A stretch of DNA of 64,000 nt from an uncultured Bacilli bacterium (GTDB lineage Bacteria; Bacillota_I; Bacilli_A; RF39; UBA660), in the NCBI GenBank assembly GCA_934101575.1, contig CAKORJ010000001.1:642637-706636 (forward strand), read 5' to 3'. Each line of letters begins with the position of its first letter. The stretch's first letter is position 1. Positions 62,259 to 64,000 of the stretch are shown in pieces. The translations under genes and the position numbers were made by a program. The notes beneath the pieces are model-generated. The model was not told the origin of the DNA. It was given only the letters and a program-made list of their open reading frames with translations, and made no database searches.

Positions 62259-63473
62259 TTTTTCTATTATAAAGTATTTCTTTTTTCCTTTTCTTATTAC
62301 ATTATATTTTCTTTTGTTTTCTATGATGTAGTTTTCATCATTTATTATGTCACCATTTAAGGTGATTGCATTATTGCTTAGGAATTCTCTAGCTTCTCTT
62401 CTAGAAGAGGCTATTTTGTTTTCTGTTAGGATTTCTATTATTGGTTGATTTCCTTTATTTTTATATTTAGGTACTCCTTTAAAGGCTGTCTCTATTTGAT
62501 TATCTGTTAAGTTTTTTATATTATTTTTGAATAATGCTTGTGATATTTCTTTGGCATTTTTATATTCTTCTTTTCCATGTAGATCAGTTATGAATTCTTG
62601 AGCTAGTTTTTCTTGCGCTATTCTTAGATGTGGTTCTTTTGTATGTTTTTTCATAATATCTTCTATTTCTTCTTTTGTTAGGAATGTATATACTTTTAGA
62701 TATTCTTCAACTTTTGTGTCATCTGAATTTATTAGATATTGATATAACTCATAACTTGATGTTTTGTTAATATCTAACCATAGAGCGTTTCCTTCACTTT
62801 TTCCGAATTTATTACCATTTGCATCTAATATAAGGGGCATTGTAAAGCCATATGCTTCTTTTCCTTCTATTTTTTTGATTAGTTCTATACCTGTTGTGAT
62901 ATTACCCCATTGGTCTGAACCTGCGGCTTGTAGTATGCAGTTTTTTTCTTTGTATAAATGTAAGAAATCATATCCTTGTAAAAGTGTATATGAAAACTCT
63001 GCATATGTTATACCAGTTTCTAGTCTTCTGTTAATAATGTCTTTAGCTAACATATAATTGACATTTATATATTTACCTATATCTCTTAGAAATTCTAGAT
63101 ATGTGTAATCTTTCATCCAATCATAGTTGTTAACTATTTCTGCTTTTCCATCTAGAATAGTGCTTACTTGTTTTTTTATTCCATTAAAGTTGTTTTGTAG
63201 CTTTTCTTTTGATATTATTTCCCTTTCTGCAGTAGGTCTAGGATCTCCGATTAGTCCTGTTGCTCCGCCAACTAGTAATATTGGGTGATGCCCTGCTTTA
63301 GCTAATCTTTTTGCTGTTATTAATGATGAATAATGTCCTATGTGTAAGCTATCTGCGGTAGGATCTGTCCCCCAATAAAATGATATTTTTTCATTGTTTA
63401 GTTTTTGTTCTAGATCTTCTCCGGCGACATCTTTGATTAGACCTCTCCATTTTAATTCTTCATATAGTTTCAT
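62256..63473 (-). CDS. tyrS: Tyrosyl-tRNA synthetase
   Basis: 405 aa. Class I synthetase; HIGH-like HIGHY near residue 42, KMSKS-like KFGKSEG near 223, and a C-terminal S4-like RNA-binding domain (SSRREAREFLSNNAITLNG). Tyr-binding residues YAEFSYTLLQGYD near 168-180. AGGAGG precedes ATG. Controlled by the Tyr T-box, downstream of an rRNA operon on the same strand. Confidence 0.97.
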   Translation of the reverse strand: MKLYEELKWRGLIKDVAGEDLEQKLNNEKISFYWGTDPTADSLHIGHYSSLITAKRLAKAGHHPILLVGGATGLIGDPRPTAEREIISKEKLQNNFNGIKKQVSTILDGKAEIVNNYDWMKDYTYLEFLRDIGKYINVNYMLAKDIINRRLETGITYAEFSYTLLQGYDFLHLYKEKNCILQAAGSDQWGNITTGIELIKKIEGKEAYGFTMPLILDANGNKFGKSEGNALWLDINKTSSYELYQYLINSDDTKVEEYLKVYTFLTKEEIEDIMKKHTKEPHLRIAQEKLAQEFITDLHGKEEYKNAKEISQALFKNNIKNLTDNQIETAFKGVPKYKNKGNQPIIEILTENKIASSRREAREFLSNNAITLNGDIINDENYIIENKRKYNVIRKGKKKYFIIEK

Positions 63474-63487
63474 ATTATTTCCTCCTT

Positions 63488-63696
63488 AACATAAAAACTC
63501 ATAAATTAAAGGACGATTTATAACCGTGGTACCACCTTAATTTATGAGTTTTTCATACACTTTATGCTTTAACGAGCTTATCCGTTTTGAATTCATGATT
63601 TGTATTTCATTTTATTATTTTTGTTAGTTTACAGCGACCACTAACTCTCTTTAAAGGAAAATAATAAAACTACTTGTATCAATCAATATTCAATAT
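63488..63696 (-). promoter_or_regulatory. T-box riboswitch, tyrosine specifier
   Basis: Minus strand: AGAGAGTTAGTGGTCGCTG, specifier region GAAA-TAC-AAA with Tyr codon TAC, AGGTGGTACCACGG core, and terminator stem AACTCATAAATTAA paired with TTAATTTATGAGTT followed by T. Confidence 0.94.
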
Positions 63697-63702
63697 GTCA
63701 TT

Positions 63703-63731
63703 ACTTTACCATATATCTATAATTTAGTCAA
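63703..63731 (-). promoter_or_regulatory. Promoter of the tyrS T-box transcript
   Basis: -35 TTGACT (63726-63731), 17-bp spacer, extended -10 TGG-TAAAGT (-10 hexamer 63703-63708). Confidence 0.65.
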
Positions 63732-63752
63732 TTATTTTCAAACAAAAAAAAT

Positions 63753-63857
63753 CCTCAGCAACTTCCTATTTTCGCGATTACTATCGTCGGCGTTAAAGAG
63801 CTTAACTTCTGGGTTCGGGATGGAGCCAGGTGTATCCTCTTTGCTATCGTCACTGAG
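63753..63857 (-). rRNA. rrf: 5S ribosomal RNA
   Basis: Minus strand opens CTCAGTGACGATAG and ends GTTGCTGAG, with the conserved CCGAACCCAGAAGTTAAGC core. About 105 nt, and directly follows the 23S gene. Confidence 0.93.
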
Positions 63858-63932
63858 AAAATATAAATTAGAGAAATAATTCTCTGAAAACTCAGATAAT
63901 GTATGACATCAAATTTAACAAATTTATGATTA

Positions 63933-64000
63933 AATCCTCGATCTATTAGTATCAGTCAGCTCAACATATCACTATGCTTCCACCTCTGACCTATCAACCA
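63933..64000 (-). rRNA. rrl: 23S ribosomal RNA (3' end; runs off the window)
   Basis: Minus strand ends with the conserved 3' terminus GCTGACTGATACTAATAGATCGAGG, preceded by AGAGGTGGAAGCATAGTGA. The rest of the operon lies beyond 64000. Confidence 0.92.

Noticed and set aside
1..64000. Mycoplasma-type code (TGA = Trp)
   Set aside because: TGA is used as a stop in several genes and conserved tryptophans are TGG.
1..64000. CRISPR arrays, insertion sequences, complete prophage
   Set aside because: No regularly spaced short direct repeats, no transposase and no phage structural genes were seen; only one phage-type remnant at 39986-40386.

Overview
The window is chromosomal DNA of a very AT-rich, spore-forming member of the Bacillota. 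Coding DNA has a strong bias to A/T-ending codons. TGA is a normal stop: the response regulator ending at 52481 uses it and Trp is TGG, so the code is 11, not the Mycoplasma code 4. The spoVAC-D-E cluster, a sigma-F-type sigma factor with a SpoIIAA-like partner, SpoVIF and CotJB/CotJC point to endospores. MurT/GatD, DnaI, ScpA/B, T-box-controlled aminoacyl-tRNA synthetases and a Bce-type antimicrobial-peptide module point to class Bacilli. The content resembles uncultured gut Bacilli near the Erysipelotrichales/RF39 group, but that placement is inference.

Layout. 1-4.3 kb: mutS (5' half), serS behind a Ser T-box with a DUF1653 gene in between, then dnaI. 4.3-8.6 kb: small membrane proteins, a ribbon-helix-helix protein, and murT-gatD. 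8.6-15 kb: a 975-aa glycine-rich surface protein, asnS with an Asn T-box, and an Asn/Gln/Pro-rich repeat protein. 15-19.4 kb: DUF4186, an LD-carboxypeptidase, unknowns and a Nudix hydrolase. 19.5-21 kb: a small decayed accessory patch beside tRNA-Leu. 21-25.3 kb: scpA-scpB, then spoIIAA-sigF and spoVAC-spoVAD-spoVAE. 25.4-30.5 kb: an rRNA/tRNA methyltransferase, a metallopeptidase, and ruvA and ruvB separated by tdk and two other genes. 30.6-32.1 kb: a surface-protein gene switched off by a poly-G tract and an amber codon. 32.2-34.3 kb: spoVIF and der. 34.4-37 kb: small membrane proteins, an OapA-like protein beside a ~560-nt structured RNA that I call OLE RNA, and a triple-LysM protein. 37-41.7 kb: RNHCP, NifS-like desulfurase, tRNA-Gly with a phage-gene remnant, and a glycerophosphodiesterase. 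41.8-48.6 kb: YtxH, a YhgE-like/MMPL export pair with a divergent TetR, and an AbiA-like reverse transcriptase. 48.6-53.1 kb: BceAB-BceSR-like module. 53.3-56.3 kb: thioredoxin-like, Ca/Na exchanger, MtaD. 56.3-61 kb: J-domain membrane protein, tRNA-His, a single-ring ClpA-like AAA+ ATPase with a membrane partner, and a ClC protein. 61.2-64 kb: cotJB-cotJC, tyrS with a Tyr T-box, then 5S and the 3' end of 23S rRNA.

Most notable signals. (1) spoIIAB is absent from the spoIIA operon, and the SpoIIAA-like protein has lost its phospho-acceptor serine, suggesting a rewired sigma-F switch. (2) GatD lacks both catalytic Cys and His. (3) There is an OLE-like RNA with its own promoter next to an OapA-like gene. 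(4) A surface protein gene carries a G11 tract that is one base out of frame. (5) A reverse transcriptase with a C-terminal HEPN motif overlaps the end of tetR. All calls come from reading the sequence; no database search was run.
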